A stretch of DNA of 64,000 nt from Egaibacter danicus (GTDB taxonomy: Bacteria > Pseudomonadota > Gammaproteobacteria > Burkholderiales > Burkholderiaceae_C): NCBI GenBank assembly GCA_016707075.1, contig JADJII010000001.1:496001-560000 (forward strand). Direction: 5' to 3'. Positions 8,410 through 17,303 of this stretch are shown piece by piece. The translations under genes were made by a program, and so were the position numbers. The notes under the pieces were generated by a model that saw nothing but the letters and a program-made list of their open reading frames with translations, was not told the DNA's origin and searched no databases. The stretch's first letter is position 1. Each line of letters begins with the position of its first letter.

Positions 8410-9369
8410 TTACCTGGATGCAAAGTGTGAGTTGACAAACGCTGCAACGTCCCTGAAAGCGTCCATTGCCTCGGGCAACTCGCTGCTCATTTGCATGAAG
8501 CCGTGGTTCACGCCTTCAAACATCGTGAATTGATGAGGCACTCCCGCCTGCGCGAGGCGCTGCACCATCACCACGCTGTCGTCACGCAAACAGTCTGCGC
8601 CTGCAGCGTTCAGGTAAATGGGGGGCAGGCCGCGCAGGTCGGCGTGCACCGGTGATACGCGGGGGTCCGTGGGGCTGACTGGCTCCCCGCTGAGGTAGTG
8701 CTGTCGAAACCAGGCCATTTTTTCGGTGGACAGCCCGAACTGGCCACCGCCGCACAGCCGGTGTGAGTCGGTCTGGTGATCTTCTGAAAACACGCCGTAG
8801 AACAGCAGCGCGGCATCGGGCAACTGCTCACCCGCATCGCGCAAGTCCAGCATCATGGCCATGGCGATGTTGGCGCCAGCCGAGTCACCCGCCACCAGCC
8901 AGGGTTGCACGGGTGCGCTAGCACGCAGTGTGCGCAGCGCCGCCACCGCATCGTTCAGACCGGCCGGGAATGGGGCTTCCGGCGCGAGCCCGTAGTCGAT
9001 GCCGACCACGGTGAAGCCGGTGAGTTCGGCCAGCCGGGCCATGATGCTGAAGTGCGACTGGATGGTGCCCAGTACCCAACCACCGCCATGCAAATACAGC
9101 AGCGTGCCTGCGCGTGGATCCGCCTTGCGCGTCAGCCGGACGGCATCCATCGCGCGGCCTGCAGTGGGGAGGGTGAAATAGTCAATCAGGAATTGCGACT
9201 CGTCCACCCGGGTCCAGCGCGAAGAGGTGATTTTGTAAACGGCACGCGCCTCTGCAACTGGAATCAGCAAAGGGTTGGGCAGGTGGGCGTCTTCCTGCTG
9301 GATGCGCTTGAAGATGCGTTCCATGCTGGGTGACATGCGGGGCGTGTTTATGGTGTTGGCGGGGTTCAT
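8410..9369 (-). CDS. alpha/beta hydrolase, hormone-sensitive-lipase (family IV) esterase
   Basis: About 319 residues from the ATG at 9369. The family IV oxyanion-hole motif HGGGW sits at about residue 93 and the nucleophile elbow GDSAG at about residue 160. The late GVNHGFMQM supplies the catalytic His, with an Asp in AAGADCLRDD. Likely a carboxylesterase on short acyl esters. The longer open frame upstream to 9507 is the translation of a repeat copy plus the end of the ATPase gene, so it is not the start; the ribosome binding site GGAG lies at the repeat edge. Confidence 0.88.
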   Translation of the reverse strand: MNPANTINTPRMSPSMERIFKRIQQEDAHLPNPLLIPVAEARAVYKITSSRWTRVDESQFLIDYFTLPTAGRAMDAVRLTRKADPRAGTLLYLHGGGWVLGTIQSHFSIMARLAELTGFTVVGIDYGLAPEAPFPAGLNDAVAALRTLRASAPVQPWLVAGDSAGANIAMAMMLDLRDAGEQLPDAALLFYGVFSEDHQTDSHRLCGGGQFGLSTEKMAWFRQHYLSGEPVSPTDPRVSPVHADLRGLPPIYLNAAGADCLRDDSVVMVQRLAQAGVPHQFTMFEGVNHGFMQMSSELPEAMDAFRDVAAFVNSHFASR

Positions 9370-9372
9370 GAT

Positions 9373-9428
9373 GCTCCAAAAATAATAGCTGCTCACGCAT
9401 ATTGCATAAGGGCTAAAGGCTATTTCGG
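9373..9428 (+). repeat. 56-bp hairpin repeat, copy B (ATPase-esterase junction)
   Basis: GCTCC-AAAAATA-ATAGC heads the copy, with the tail containing CACGCATATTGCATAAGGGC and AAAGGC. It fills the junction between the ATPase stop and the esterase start. The ATPase stop codon (complement of 9413-9415) and its last codons lie inside it. Confidence 0.88.
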
Positions 9429-12103
9429 CTGTTTCGTCTCCAGTATTTCTCGATTTCAACCGCGATGTAGACGATGGACGATACGCCGAGGCAAATGGCC
9501 AGTTCAACCAAACTCAGCGGCTGGGTTTTGAAAACAGGGTTCAGTGCGGGCACGTAAATGGTAGCCATCTGCAGCGCAAACGTCAGCAGCACGGCGCCCA
9601 GCAGTGGCCGGTTGGACGCGATGCCGATTTGCCACAGGGGGTCGCGTTCGGAGCGTATGGCCAGCACATGCGCCATCTGCCCCAGCGTGAGCACGGTGAA
9701 CACCATGGTTTGCCAATGCGCATGCCCGGTGGACAGGGCCCAGGCCTGAACCCCCAGACACAGGCCGCCAATCAGCAGGCCAATGCCCAGAATATGCTGC
9801 CACATGCCGTGGGCAAACAGGTTCTCGGCGGGCGGCCGCGGCGGGCGCTGCATGATGCCGCGCTCGGCTGGTTCGGCGGCCAGCGCCAGACCGGGCAGCC
9901 CATCGGTGACCAGATTCACCCACAGAATATGAATGGGCAGCAGCGGTATGGGCAGCGCCAGCAGCGGCGCCAGAAAAATGGTCCAGATCTCACCCGAGTT
10001 GCCGGTCATGGCATAACGCACAAACTTGCGGATGTTGTCGTAGATGCGCCGGCCCTCGCGCACCGCCCCCACGATGGTGGCGAAGTTGTCATCCAGCAGC
10101 ACCAGACTGGAGGCCTCGCGTGCCACGTCGGTGCCGCCTTTGCCCATGGCCACGCCAATGTCGGCGCGCTTGAGGGCGGGGGCGTCGTTCACGCCGTCGC
10201 CGGTCATGGCCACGTATTCGCCCAGCGCCTGCAGGGCTTCAACGATGCGTATTTTTTGCGCAGGGTCCACGCGGGCGTAAATCCGCACGCGCTGTACCAG
10301 GGCGCGCAGGGCCTCCTCGTCCAGCGCAGACAGATCAGCCCCGGTGAGCACGGGGGACTGTGCATCCGTCACGATGCCCAACCGCAGCGCAATGGCGCGC
10401 GCCGTTGCGGGATGGTCCCCGGTGATCATCACCGGCGTGACACCGGCTGCCATACATTCACGCACGGCAGCGGCAGCCTCCGGGCGCGGCGGATCTATCA
10501 AACCGATCAGGCCGACCATGCACAGCCCGCCTTCTACCGCCTCAATTTCGCCCCCGGCCTCGGGCAAGTGCTCATAACTGCGCCGCGCCACAGCCAGCAC
10601 CCTCAAGCCCTGCGCGGCGAGGGCATCGGCCCGCGCCAGCCAGGCGCTGTGGTTCATCTGGGAGGGGCCGCCGGCTGCTGCAGTGCGCCACTCCACGGTG
10701 CACTGCGGGATGACCGATTCAGGCGCGCCTTTGGTGTAGGCCACATAGCCCTGTGGCGTGCGATGAAAGGTCGTCATGCGCTTGCGCACGGAGTCAAACG
10801 GCTGCTCCAGTACGCGGGGCCATTCGGTGTCCAGAGCCGCTTTATGCAGACCGGCGCCAGCGGCCACAGCGGTCAGGGCGGTTTCGGTGGGGTCCCCCTG
10901 CCAGCCACCATCTGCTGCCGGGGCGGCGTCGTTGCACAGCGCTACAGCGCGCAGCAATTCAGCGTGCAGGGGCCCGGGGAGGTTGGTGCCTGGCACCCAG
11001 ACCGGTCCGCTGCCTTCTTCACCCGCCACGCCGCATTCGGCCTGCATGCGGTTTTGCGTGAGCGTGCCGGTTTTGTCCGAACAGATGTAGGTGACCGAGC
11101 CCAGTGTTTCGACCGAGGGCAGACGCCGGATCAATGCGTTGAACGTCACCATCTTGCGCGCGCCCAGCGCCAGCAGCACGGTGACCACGGCCGGCAGTGC
11201 CTCGGGGATGGCCGCTACCGCCAGGCTGATGGCCACCAGCACCATCTGCAGCGGTGCCTCGCCCCGCAGCACGCCCACCACCATGATCACCGCACAAATC
11301 GCCAGCACGGCCACTGCCACACGTTTACCAAAAGCGCTCAGGCGCCGCTGCAGGGGGGTGCTGCGGTCTGCATCGTCCTGCAGCAGCCCGGCCACTTTGC
11401 CCAGTTCGGTGGCTATGCCGGTTGCCACCACCAACCCGCGGCCGCGCCCATGGGTGGCTGTGGTGCCCTTGAACGCCATGTTCAGCCGGTCACCCAGTGC
11501 ATGAACCATGCCCGCTGCTCCTGACAGCATGCCGGCGTGTTTGTCCACCGTGACCGATTCACCGGTCAGCGCGGACTCATCCACCTTGAGCTGGGCAATT
11601 TCAAGCAGGCGCACATCAGCCGGAACCTTGTTGCCCGCTTCCAGCAGCACGATGTCTCCCGGCACCAGAACGTGTGCCGGAACCTGCTGTACCTGCCCAC
11701 TGCGCAACACCGTGGCCTGGGCCGCTGACAGACGCTGCAGCGCGGCCAGCGCCTGATCAGCCCGCCAGGCTTGCACCATGCCGATAGCCGCATTGAGCAC
11801 GACAATGATCAAAATGACCAGCGTGTCCACCAGATCACCCACCACGCCGGAGATCACTGCCGCTGCGATGAGCACCAGGATCATGAAATCACTGAACTGA
11901 TCCACCAGCAGTGACCAGATGCTGCGGCTGTCGCTGGCGGGCAGTTCGTTGGCACCGTGCTGGATGGCGCGCTGGCTGACCTGATGCGCCTGCAGCCCGT
12001 GAGCAGGGTTCACGCCGTGCAGGCGCGCAAGCTCGTGTGCGTCGTGCAGGTGCCAGTCGCCATCGGGCAGATGGTCCGGCGGTGCAGGATTGGGGTTTGC
12101 CAT
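9413..12103 (-). CDS. P-type cation-translocating ATPase (Ca2+-type, P2A-like)
   Basis: An 896-residue inner-membrane pump of full length. In order: N-terminal cation-ATPase domain (HDAHELARLHGVNP), actuator motif LTGES (about residue 170), transmembrane PEALPAVVT, phosphorylation site SDKTGTLTQNRM with Asp343, the hinge TGDGVNDAPALKRADIG, and a six-helix C-terminal domain. The layout fits calcium or manganese export pumps of the PMR1/SERCA branch; the ion is not certain. The last three residues (NSL) and the stop codon come from the repeat copy. It is divergent from the transglycosylase gene. Confidence 0.92.
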   Translation of the reverse strand: MANPNPAPPDHLPDGDWHLHDAHELARLHGVNPAHGLQAHQVSQRAIQHGANELPASDSRSIWSLLVDQFSDFMILVLIAAAVISGVVGDLVDTLVILIIVVLNAAIGMVQAWRADQALAALQRLSAAQATVLRSGQVQQVPAHVLVPGDIVLLEAGNKVPADVRLLEIAQLKVDESALTGESVTVDKHAGMLSGAAGMVHALGDRLNMAFKGTTATHGRGRGLVVATGIATELGKVAGLLQDDADRSTPLQRRLSAFGKRVAVAVLAICAVIMVVGVLRGEAPLQMVLVAISLAVAAIPEALPAVVTVLLALGARKMVTFNALIRRLPSVETLGSVTYICSDKTGTLTQNRMQAECGVAGEEGSGPVWVPGTNLPGPLHAELLRAVALCNDAAPAADGGWQGDPTETALTAVAAGAGLHKAALDTEWPRVLEQPFDSVRKRMTTFHRTPQGYVAYTKGAPESVIPQCTVEWRTAAAGGPSQMNHSAWLARADALAAQGLRVLAVARRSYEHLPEAGGEIEAVEGGLCMVGLIGLIDPPRPEAAAAVRECMAAGVTPVMITGDHPATARAIALRLGIVTDAQSPVLTGADLSALDEEALRALVQRVRIYARVDPAQKIRIVEALQALGEYVAMTGDGVNDAPALKRADIGVAMGKGGTDVAREASSLVLLDDNFATIVGAVREGRRIYDNIRKFVRYAMTGNSGEIWTIFLAPLLALPIPLLPIHILWVNLVTDGLPGLALAAEPAERGIMQRPPRPPAENLFAHGMWQHILGIGLLIGGLCLGVQAWALSTGHAHWQTMVFTVLTLGQMAHVLAIRSERDPLWQIGIASNRPLLGAVLLTFALQMATIYVPALNPVFKTQPLSLVELAICLGVSSIVYIAVEIEKYWRRNSRNSL

Positions 12104-12259
12104 GGACGCAGTTTACGGCCGTGCGGGCTGTCTTCATGTCACCCCGGACCTTCGTGTAACCTCTGATTCCTGACTGGCTGTTTCAAAGGCTGCAGATTGA
12201 CGCTTCAAATATCCCCAAATCAACGTGATACCCCGACTGCACAGCCGGGCGGGGTGTTG

Positions 12260-13159
12260 ATGCGCGGGTTCCTCGCACTGTTGTCAACCGCCATGTTGAG
12301 CCTGGGGCATGCCGTCACACTGGATGCCGCTGCCCTGGCGCATGAGCCGGCTGTGGTCAGCAGTCTGCTGGAACAGGCCCAGTCCCTGGAGCGCAGCACC
12401 GACGATCTGGAAGGACCGTGGCAGGCCGCTACGCGCTACTGCGAGGCTTCGCGTCTGGGCAGTACCGAAGCGCAATACCGGCTGGGCATGTTGTTTGCAT
12501 TTGGGCGTGGTGTGCCAGAAAGCCGCGAGATGGCGGCGTCGCTGTTTTCACTGGCGGCGCTGCAAGGGCATGCTGAAGCACAGAACATGCTGGAGACCAT
12601 TCGCATCACCAGCGCCCTGCTGCCAGCGTGTGTGCTGGAGTCCGTGGTACCCGAGAAAGGCAGGGGTTCGAACGACTTTGCAGCGTCAGGTTCTGGCATA
12701 GACCGCTTTCTGCTCAACCTGCCCAAAAACCGGCGCTGGGTGGTTGATCTGGTGGGACCGCTGGCTCGCTGGAATGGTGTGGACCCCAAGCTGATTCTGA
12801 GCATCATTGCCACCGAGTCAAACTTCCAGATTCGGGCGAGGTCACCGAAGGCCGCCATGGGGCTGATGCAGCTGATACCCGAAACGGCGGAACGCTTCAA
12901 TGTGAGCAACGCCTATAACGCCTCACAAAATATCAAAGGTGGGCTGGCCTATGTACGCTGGCTGCTGTCGTATTACCGCGGTGATGTACGGCTGGCGCTG
13001 GCCGCCTACAACGCGGGTGAGGGTACGGTTGATCGTTACAAAGGCATCCCGCCGTACAGGGAAACACGCCAGTATGTGCAGCGGGTGATGGCTCTTTATG
13101 GGCGGCCCACACATCCGTTTGATGGCCGGGCGGGCAAAGTCTCGCCGTCGTTGAAGTAG
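12260..13159 (+). CDS. lytic transglycosylase (SLT domain) with Sel1-like repeats
   Basis: 299 residues from the ATG at 12260, which gives a clean signal peptide (MRGFLALLSTAML...GHA); the frame is open from a TTG at 12197. Two Sel1/TPR-like repeats (EAQYRLGMLFAFGRGVPES; HAEAQNML) come first. The lysozyme-like SLT domain carries catalytic Glu186 in IIATESNFQIRARSPKAAMG, then GLMQLIPETA and AYNAGEGTVDRYKGIPPY. It cleaves peptidoglycan with 1,6-anhydro product formation. The gene is 20 bp from senB, but no functional link is evident. Confidence 0.9.
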   Translation: MRGFLALLSTAMLSLGHAVTLDAAALAHEPAVVSSLLEQAQSLERSTDDLEGPWQAATRYCEASRLGSTEAQYRLGMLFAFGRGVPESREMAASLFSLAALQGHAEAQNMLETIRITSALLPACVLESVVPEKGRGSNDFAASGSGIDRFLLNLPKNRRWVVDLVGPLARWNGVDPKLILSIIATESNFQIRARSPKAAMGLMQLIPETAERFNVSNAYNASQNIKGGLAYVRWLLSYYRGDVRLALAAYNAGEGTVDRYKGIPPYRETRQYVQRVMALYGRPTHPFDGRAGKVSPSLK

Positions 13160-13179
13160 GTTAACGGTCAGTTTCGAAC

Positions 13180-14172
13180 TTGCCAATGAAGCAGCCTCGC
13201 GTTCTGATCATCAGCCCGGCCGTTGCCAATGCCAACAATGGCAACTGGCAAACGGCGAGGCGCTGGTCCCGCATGCTTCGGCCGGCGTTTCACATCACCG
13301 CTGCACAAGCCTGGAATGGTGATCCATTTGATGTGATGCTGGCATTGCACGCGCGGCGATCTGCAGATTCGATTGCCGCCTGGGCACAAGCGCAAGGTGT
13401 GACGGCCAATGCCAGGGGGTTGGGTGTAGTGCTCACCGGTACGGACCTCTACCGGGACATTCAAACGGATGCAATGGCGCAGGCGTCACTGCGTTTCGCG
13501 AAACATCTGGTGGTGTTGCAGGAGTGCGGTCCTGATGCCCTGCAGCACACGCTGCGGCACAAAGTCCGCGTTATTTTTCAGTCTGCCGGTTCACGCAAAC
13601 CGGTTCAAAAAACCAGGCAGCACCTGCGTGCCGTGATGGTGGGCCATCTGCGTGACGAGAAGTCCCCACAAACGCTGTTTGAAGCTGCGCGTATCCTCAA
13701 GGACAGTCCGGATATCCTGATTGACCACATTGGCGAGTCGCTGGATGCATCACTGGGTAACCAGGCCCGCGCAACGGCCGCAGCCTGTCCCGGCTACCGA
13801 TGGCTCGGAGGCCTGTCGCATGAAACCACGCGAAGGCACATCCAGCGCGCACACCTGCTGGTGCACCCCAGCCGCATGGAAGGTGGCGCCCATGTGATCA
13901 TGGAGGCGGTGTGCAGTGGCACGCCGGTGCTGGCTTCCAGAATTGCCGGAAACGTGGGTATGCTCGGGGAAGATTACCCTGGATACTTTGCGCATGGCGA
14001 CGCTCAGGGGCTGGCTGATTTGCTGGTGCGCTGCCGTGAAGATCAGACTGCCCCGGACCCCGATACGCTGTATGCAAAACTTGAGGACCGCTGCGCCCGG
14101 CGTGTGCCCCTGTTTGCTCCGGAGACCGAGCGGGCGGCGCTTACCCGGTTGGTCAATGATTTGCTGAAATGA
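13180..14172 (+). CDS. senB: SenB-type selenosugar synthase (TIGR04348-like glycosyltransferase)
   Basis: A 330-residue GT-B glycosyltransferase. The N-terminal signature ANANNGNWQTARRW, then ALHARRSADSI and LTGTDLYRDI, marks the family that SenB belongs to. SenB joins selenophosphate to a UDP-sugar to make a selenosugar in selenoneine synthesis. The C-terminal half has the donor-site pattern SRMEGGAHVIMEAVCSGTPV. It lies 27 bp before the selD fusion, which would supply selenophosphate; that context strongly supports the call. The third gene of the classical set, senA, is not in the window. The start is at 13180 or the ATG at 13186. Confidence 0.85.
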   Translation: MPMKQPRVLIISPAVANANNGNWQTARRWSRMLRPAFHITAAQAWNGDPFDVMLALHARRSADSIAAWAQAQGVTANARGLGVVLTGTDLYRDIQTDAMAQASLRFAKHLVVLQECGPDALQHTLRHKVRVIFQSAGSRKPVQKTRQHLRAVMVGHLRDEKSPQTLFEAARILKDSPDILIDHIGESLDASLGNQARATAAACPGYRWLGGLSHETTRRHIQRAHLLVHPSRMEGGAHVIMEAVCSGTPVLASRIAGNVGMLGEDYPGYFAHGDAQGLADLLVRCREDQTAPDPDTLYAKLEDRCARRVPLFAPETERAALTRLVNDLLK

Positions 14173-14199
14173 ACAAGAACCAAAAGATGAAATCACCTC

Positions 14200-16488
14200 A
14201 TGCAAATGCCTGATCAGCCCATTCTGAGAGATATTGTTCTGGTGGGCGGCGGTCACAGCCACGTGGGGGTGCTGAAGAGTTTTGGCATGAAGCCCATTGC
14301 CGGCGTGCGTCTCACGCTTATCTGCACCGACGTGCACACACCGTATTCGGGCATGCTGCCGGGCTATGTGGCCGGTCACTACGGCTATGACGATGTCCAC
14401 ATTGATCTGAGCCGCCTGGCTGTGTTCGCCGGTGCCCGCCTGTACCGTGACGAAGTCATTGGACTGGACCGGATCAACAACAAGGTGCTGTGCCGCAACC
14501 GCCCGCCGGTACCTTATGACGTGTTGTCCATCAACATCGGCTCAACGCCGCGGCTGGCGGACGTGGCCGGCGCAGCGGAGCACGTGGTGGCGGTCAAGCC
14601 GATCCGGCGCTTCAACGATCGCTGGCTGGCGCTGCTGGATCGCGTGCAGCAGCATCCGGGCAAAACCACTATCGCCGTGGTGGGCGCGGGCGCGGGCGGA
14701 GTTGAGTTGCTGCTGGCGATGCAGTACCGCCTGCGCAACGAACTGCGCGCGCTGGGGCGTAACCCGGATGAGCTGGTGTTCCATCTGTTCACCGACACAA
14801 AGGACATTCTCCCAACCCACAATCCCGGTGTGCAGCGACTTTTTGACCGCGTGTTGAATGACCGGAAGGTTGTCGTGCATCGCCTGGCAGCAGTCAATCA
14901 GGTGATGGCGGGCCGCCTGCAAACCGTATCGGGCGAGGTGATTGACGCGGATGAGGTCGTCTGGGTGACCCGCGCAGGAGGTGCTGCGTGGCTGCAGGAC
15001 ACAGGTCTTGCGCTGGACGCAGACGGGTTCATCCAGGTCTCGGACACCCTTCAGACGGTGACGGATCCCAATATCTTTGCGGCGGGTGACGTGGCCAGCA
15101 TGGTGAACTTCTCGCTGGAGAAAGCAGGCGTTTTTGCAGTGCGCCAGGGCCCGCCACTGACCGCGAACCTGCGCCGCGTCGTACAAGGGGCGGCGCTGGC
15201 GTCCTATCACCCGCAACGTTCCTGGCTGGCGCTCATCAGCACGGGTGACCAACACGCCGTGGCATCGCGCGGCTGGCTGGGCTTCGCAGGAGACTGGGTG
15301 TGGACCTGGAAAGACTGGATTGACCGGCGCTTCATGCTCAGGTTTCAGGACTTGCCGTCGATGAATGCGGGTGGTACGTCTGCACCGCCCCCGATGCAGG
15401 ATGCGGTGAAGCTTAGTCAGGATGAATCGCTGCAAGCCGTGTCGGCCATTGCCATGCGTTGCGGCGGCTGCGGAGCGAAGGTGGGGGCGACGGTGCTATC
15501 CCGTGCGCTGGGCAACCTGCACCCGGTGGACCGTGATGATGTGGTGATTGGCCTGAAAGACCCGGATGACGCCGCCGTGGTGCGTGTACCCCCTGGCAAG
15601 GCTATAGTGCATTCGGTGGACTTCTTCCGCTCGTTCATTGACGACCCCTATGTTTTTGGCAAGGTGGCCGCCAACCATGCGTTGGGCGACATCTGGGCCA
15701 TGGGCGCCGAGGCGCAGTCGGCCACGGCCATTGCCACCGTGCCGCCAGGTCTGGAGTCCAAGGTGGAAGACGTGCTGTTCCAGATGATGTCGGGTGCGCT
15801 GGAGGTTCTGAACGAGGCCAATTGCGCACTGGTGGGTGGGCACACAGGCGAAGGCCGGGAACTGGCGCTGGGCTTCGCCGTGAACGGGCTGATTGACGAC
15901 AACTCTGCCAGGATTATGCGCAAGAACGGCATGCAGCCGGGCGACGTGTTGATTCTGACCAAGCCCATTGGCACCGGTGCCTTGTTTGCCGCCCACGCCC
16001 GCCTGGCCGCAAAAGGCCGCTGGATTGATGCCGCGCTGCAATCCATGGTCGTCTCGAACCGCCTGGGTGCGAAGTGTCTCAGCGAATATGGCGCAACCGC
16101 CTGCACCGATTTGACGGGCTTCGGCCTGCTGGGCCACCTGCTGGAAATGACCCGCCCGTCCGGGGTGGACGCGGAATTGAGTCTTTCCGCGTTGCCGTTG
16201 CTGGAAGGTGTAGTGGAATGCGTGGCAGCTGGCATCGTCAGTTCACTGCAAAGTGCCAATGTACGGCTGCGTCGCGCGCTGCGCAATCAGGAAGCAATGG
16301 TCACACACCCGCGTTATCCGCTGATCTTTGATCCGCAAACTGCGGGTGGCTTGCTGGCGAGTGTTCCGGTTGATCAGGCGGATGCCTGCGTGGCGGCCTT
16401 GCGAAAACTGGGTTATGCCAGCACTACTGCGATTGGCCGCATTCTCGCGCACAGTGATGCCGTTGAGCCCATCATGCTCATCGCATGA
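14200..16488 (+). CDS. selD: FAD/NAD(P)H oxidoreductase - selenide, water dikinase (SelD) fusion
   Basis: A 762-residue two-domain protein. Residues 1 to about 390 form an NDH-2-like flavoprotein (VGGGHSHVGVLKSFG, VVGAGAGGVELL, FAAGDVASM). From about residue 410 comes a full SelD domain with CGGCGAKVG, whose Cys424 and Lys427 match the catalytic Cys17 and Lys20 of E. coli SelD, followed by ATP-binding VDFFRSFIDDP and GGHTGEGREL. It makes selenophosphate from selenide and ATP; the flavoprotein half may feed it reduced selenium (inference). This fusion is known in proteobacteria. In the sen context it plays the SenC role. Confidence 0.92.
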   Translation: MQMPDQPILRDIVLVGGGHSHVGVLKSFGMKPIAGVRLTLICTDVHTPYSGMLPGYVAGHYGYDDVHIDLSRLAVFAGARLYRDEVIGLDRINNKVLCRNRPPVPYDVLSINIGSTPRLADVAGAAEHVVAVKPIRRFNDRWLALLDRVQQHPGKTTIAVVGAGAGGVELLLAMQYRLRNELRALGRNPDELVFHLFTDTKDILPTHNPGVQRLFDRVLNDRKVVVHRLAAVNQVMAGRLQTVSGEVIDADEVVWVTRAGGAAWLQDTGLALDADGFIQVSDTLQTVTDPNIFAAGDVASMVNFSLEKAGVFAVRQGPPLTANLRRVVQGAALASYHPQRSWLALISTGDQHAVASRGWLGFAGDWVWTWKDWIDRRFMLRFQDLPSMNAGGTSAPPPMQDAVKLSQDESLQAVSAIAMRCGGCGAKVGATVLSRALGNLHPVDRDDVVIGLKDPDDAAVVRVPPGKAIVHSVDFFRSFIDDPYVFGKVAANHALGDIWAMGAEAQSATAIATVPPGLESKVEDVLFQMMSGALEVLNEANCALVGGHTGEGRELALGFAVNGLIDDNSARIMRKNGMQPGDVLILTKPIGTGALFAAHARLAAKGRWIDAALQSMVVSNRLGAKCLSEYGATACTDLTGFGLLGHLLEMTRPSGVDAELSLSALPLLEGVVECVAAGIVSSLQSANVRLRRALRNQEAMVTHPRYPLIFDPQTAGGLLASVPVDQADACVAALRKLGYASTTAIGRILAHSDAVEPIMLIA

Positions 16489-16497
16489 GAGGAGGGG

Positions 16498-17301
16498 CTA
16501 ACCCGCAACAGAAACCTGCGCCAGCCCAGCGTCCACGATCAGGTTTTGACCGGTGATTCCATCGCTGTCATCGCTGGCCAGAAACAGGGTCGGCCGGGCA
16601 ACATGAACGGACTCCAGGCGAAATTTCAGGCATTGCAAATCAATGAATTTCTGATCTTCTTCCGGGTTACGCCACAGCGTCGTTTGCCGCTCCGTGACGA
16701 TGGCGCCGGGCACCAGTGCATTGACACGGATACCGGCATCGCCCAGCTCGCGGGCAAGCGTTCTGGTCATGCCGGAGATGGCCGCTTTGCTGGTGGTGTA
16801 GCCTATCAGGTTAGGCCGGCCACGCATCCAGCTGATGCTTCCCATGTTGATGATGCTGCCACGCAGCCCGGCCGCCTTGAGTTGGCGCGCGACTGACTGG
16901 GCGGCAAAAACCTGGTGGCGCAAATTGATGTTCAGACAGTTGTCCCAGTATTCAGGCGTCAGTTCATCCAGTGAATGGCGATCATCCCGGCCTGCGTTGT
17001 TCACCAGCACCTGAATGGGGCCAAGCTTTTGCCCTACGCGCTCAAGCAGGGCCTGTAGTGCTGCAATATCCCGCACATCGCATGCTTCGTAGAAGGGTTC
17101 GCCCAGACCGGCTTGCGCCAGTTCAGCTACCAGTGCGTCGCCACCACCAGCTTTGGTGCCACAAAAAGCTACCCGACTGCCCTGTGCCCCGAACGCCCGT
17201 ACCAGTTCAGCACCGATACCGGATGAGCCACCCGAAATGAAGACAGTTTTACCTTTGAGTGAAGGGTAGGCAGCGTAGGAGCCAGATGTCATGTTGATCA
17301 T
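16498..17301 (-). CDS. short-chain dehydrogenase/reductase of the catabolic operon
   Basis: A 267-residue classical SDR: cofactor motif SGGSSGIG near residue 26, NNAG in mid-domain, a catalytic Ser in NMGSISW, Tyr168 and Lys172 in GYTTSK. It is the last gene of an eight-gene operon with a sugar ABC transporter, sugar-acid dehydratase and HpcH/HpaI aldolase. A plausible job is oxidation of the imported sugar (or sulfosugar) at C1 to a lactone, as SDR-type sulfoquinovose dehydrogenase does in the sulfo-Entner-Doudoroff route; this is inference. ATG 17301 follows the upstream stop by 2 bp; ATG 17292 is an alternative. Confidence 0.85.
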   Translation of the reverse strand: MINMTSGSYAAYPSLKGKTVFISGGSSGIGAELVRAFGAQGSRVAFCGTKAGGGDALVAELAQAGLGEPFYEACDVRDIAALQALLERVGQKLGPIQVLVNNAGRDDRHSLDELTPEYWDNCLNINLRHQVFAAQSVARQLKAAGLRGSIINMGSISWMRGRPNLIGYTTSKAAISGMTRTLARELGDAGIRVNALVPGAIVTERQTTLWRNPEEDQKFIDLQCLKFRLESVHVARPTLFLASDDSDGITGQNLIVDAGLAQVSVAG

Positions 17302-17303
17302 GA

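Noticed and set aside
9629..11524. A 631-codon open frame antisense to the cation ATPase
   Set aside because: It mirrors GC-rich codon bias of the ATPase on the other strand, shows no domain, and the ATPase is complete and well conserved.
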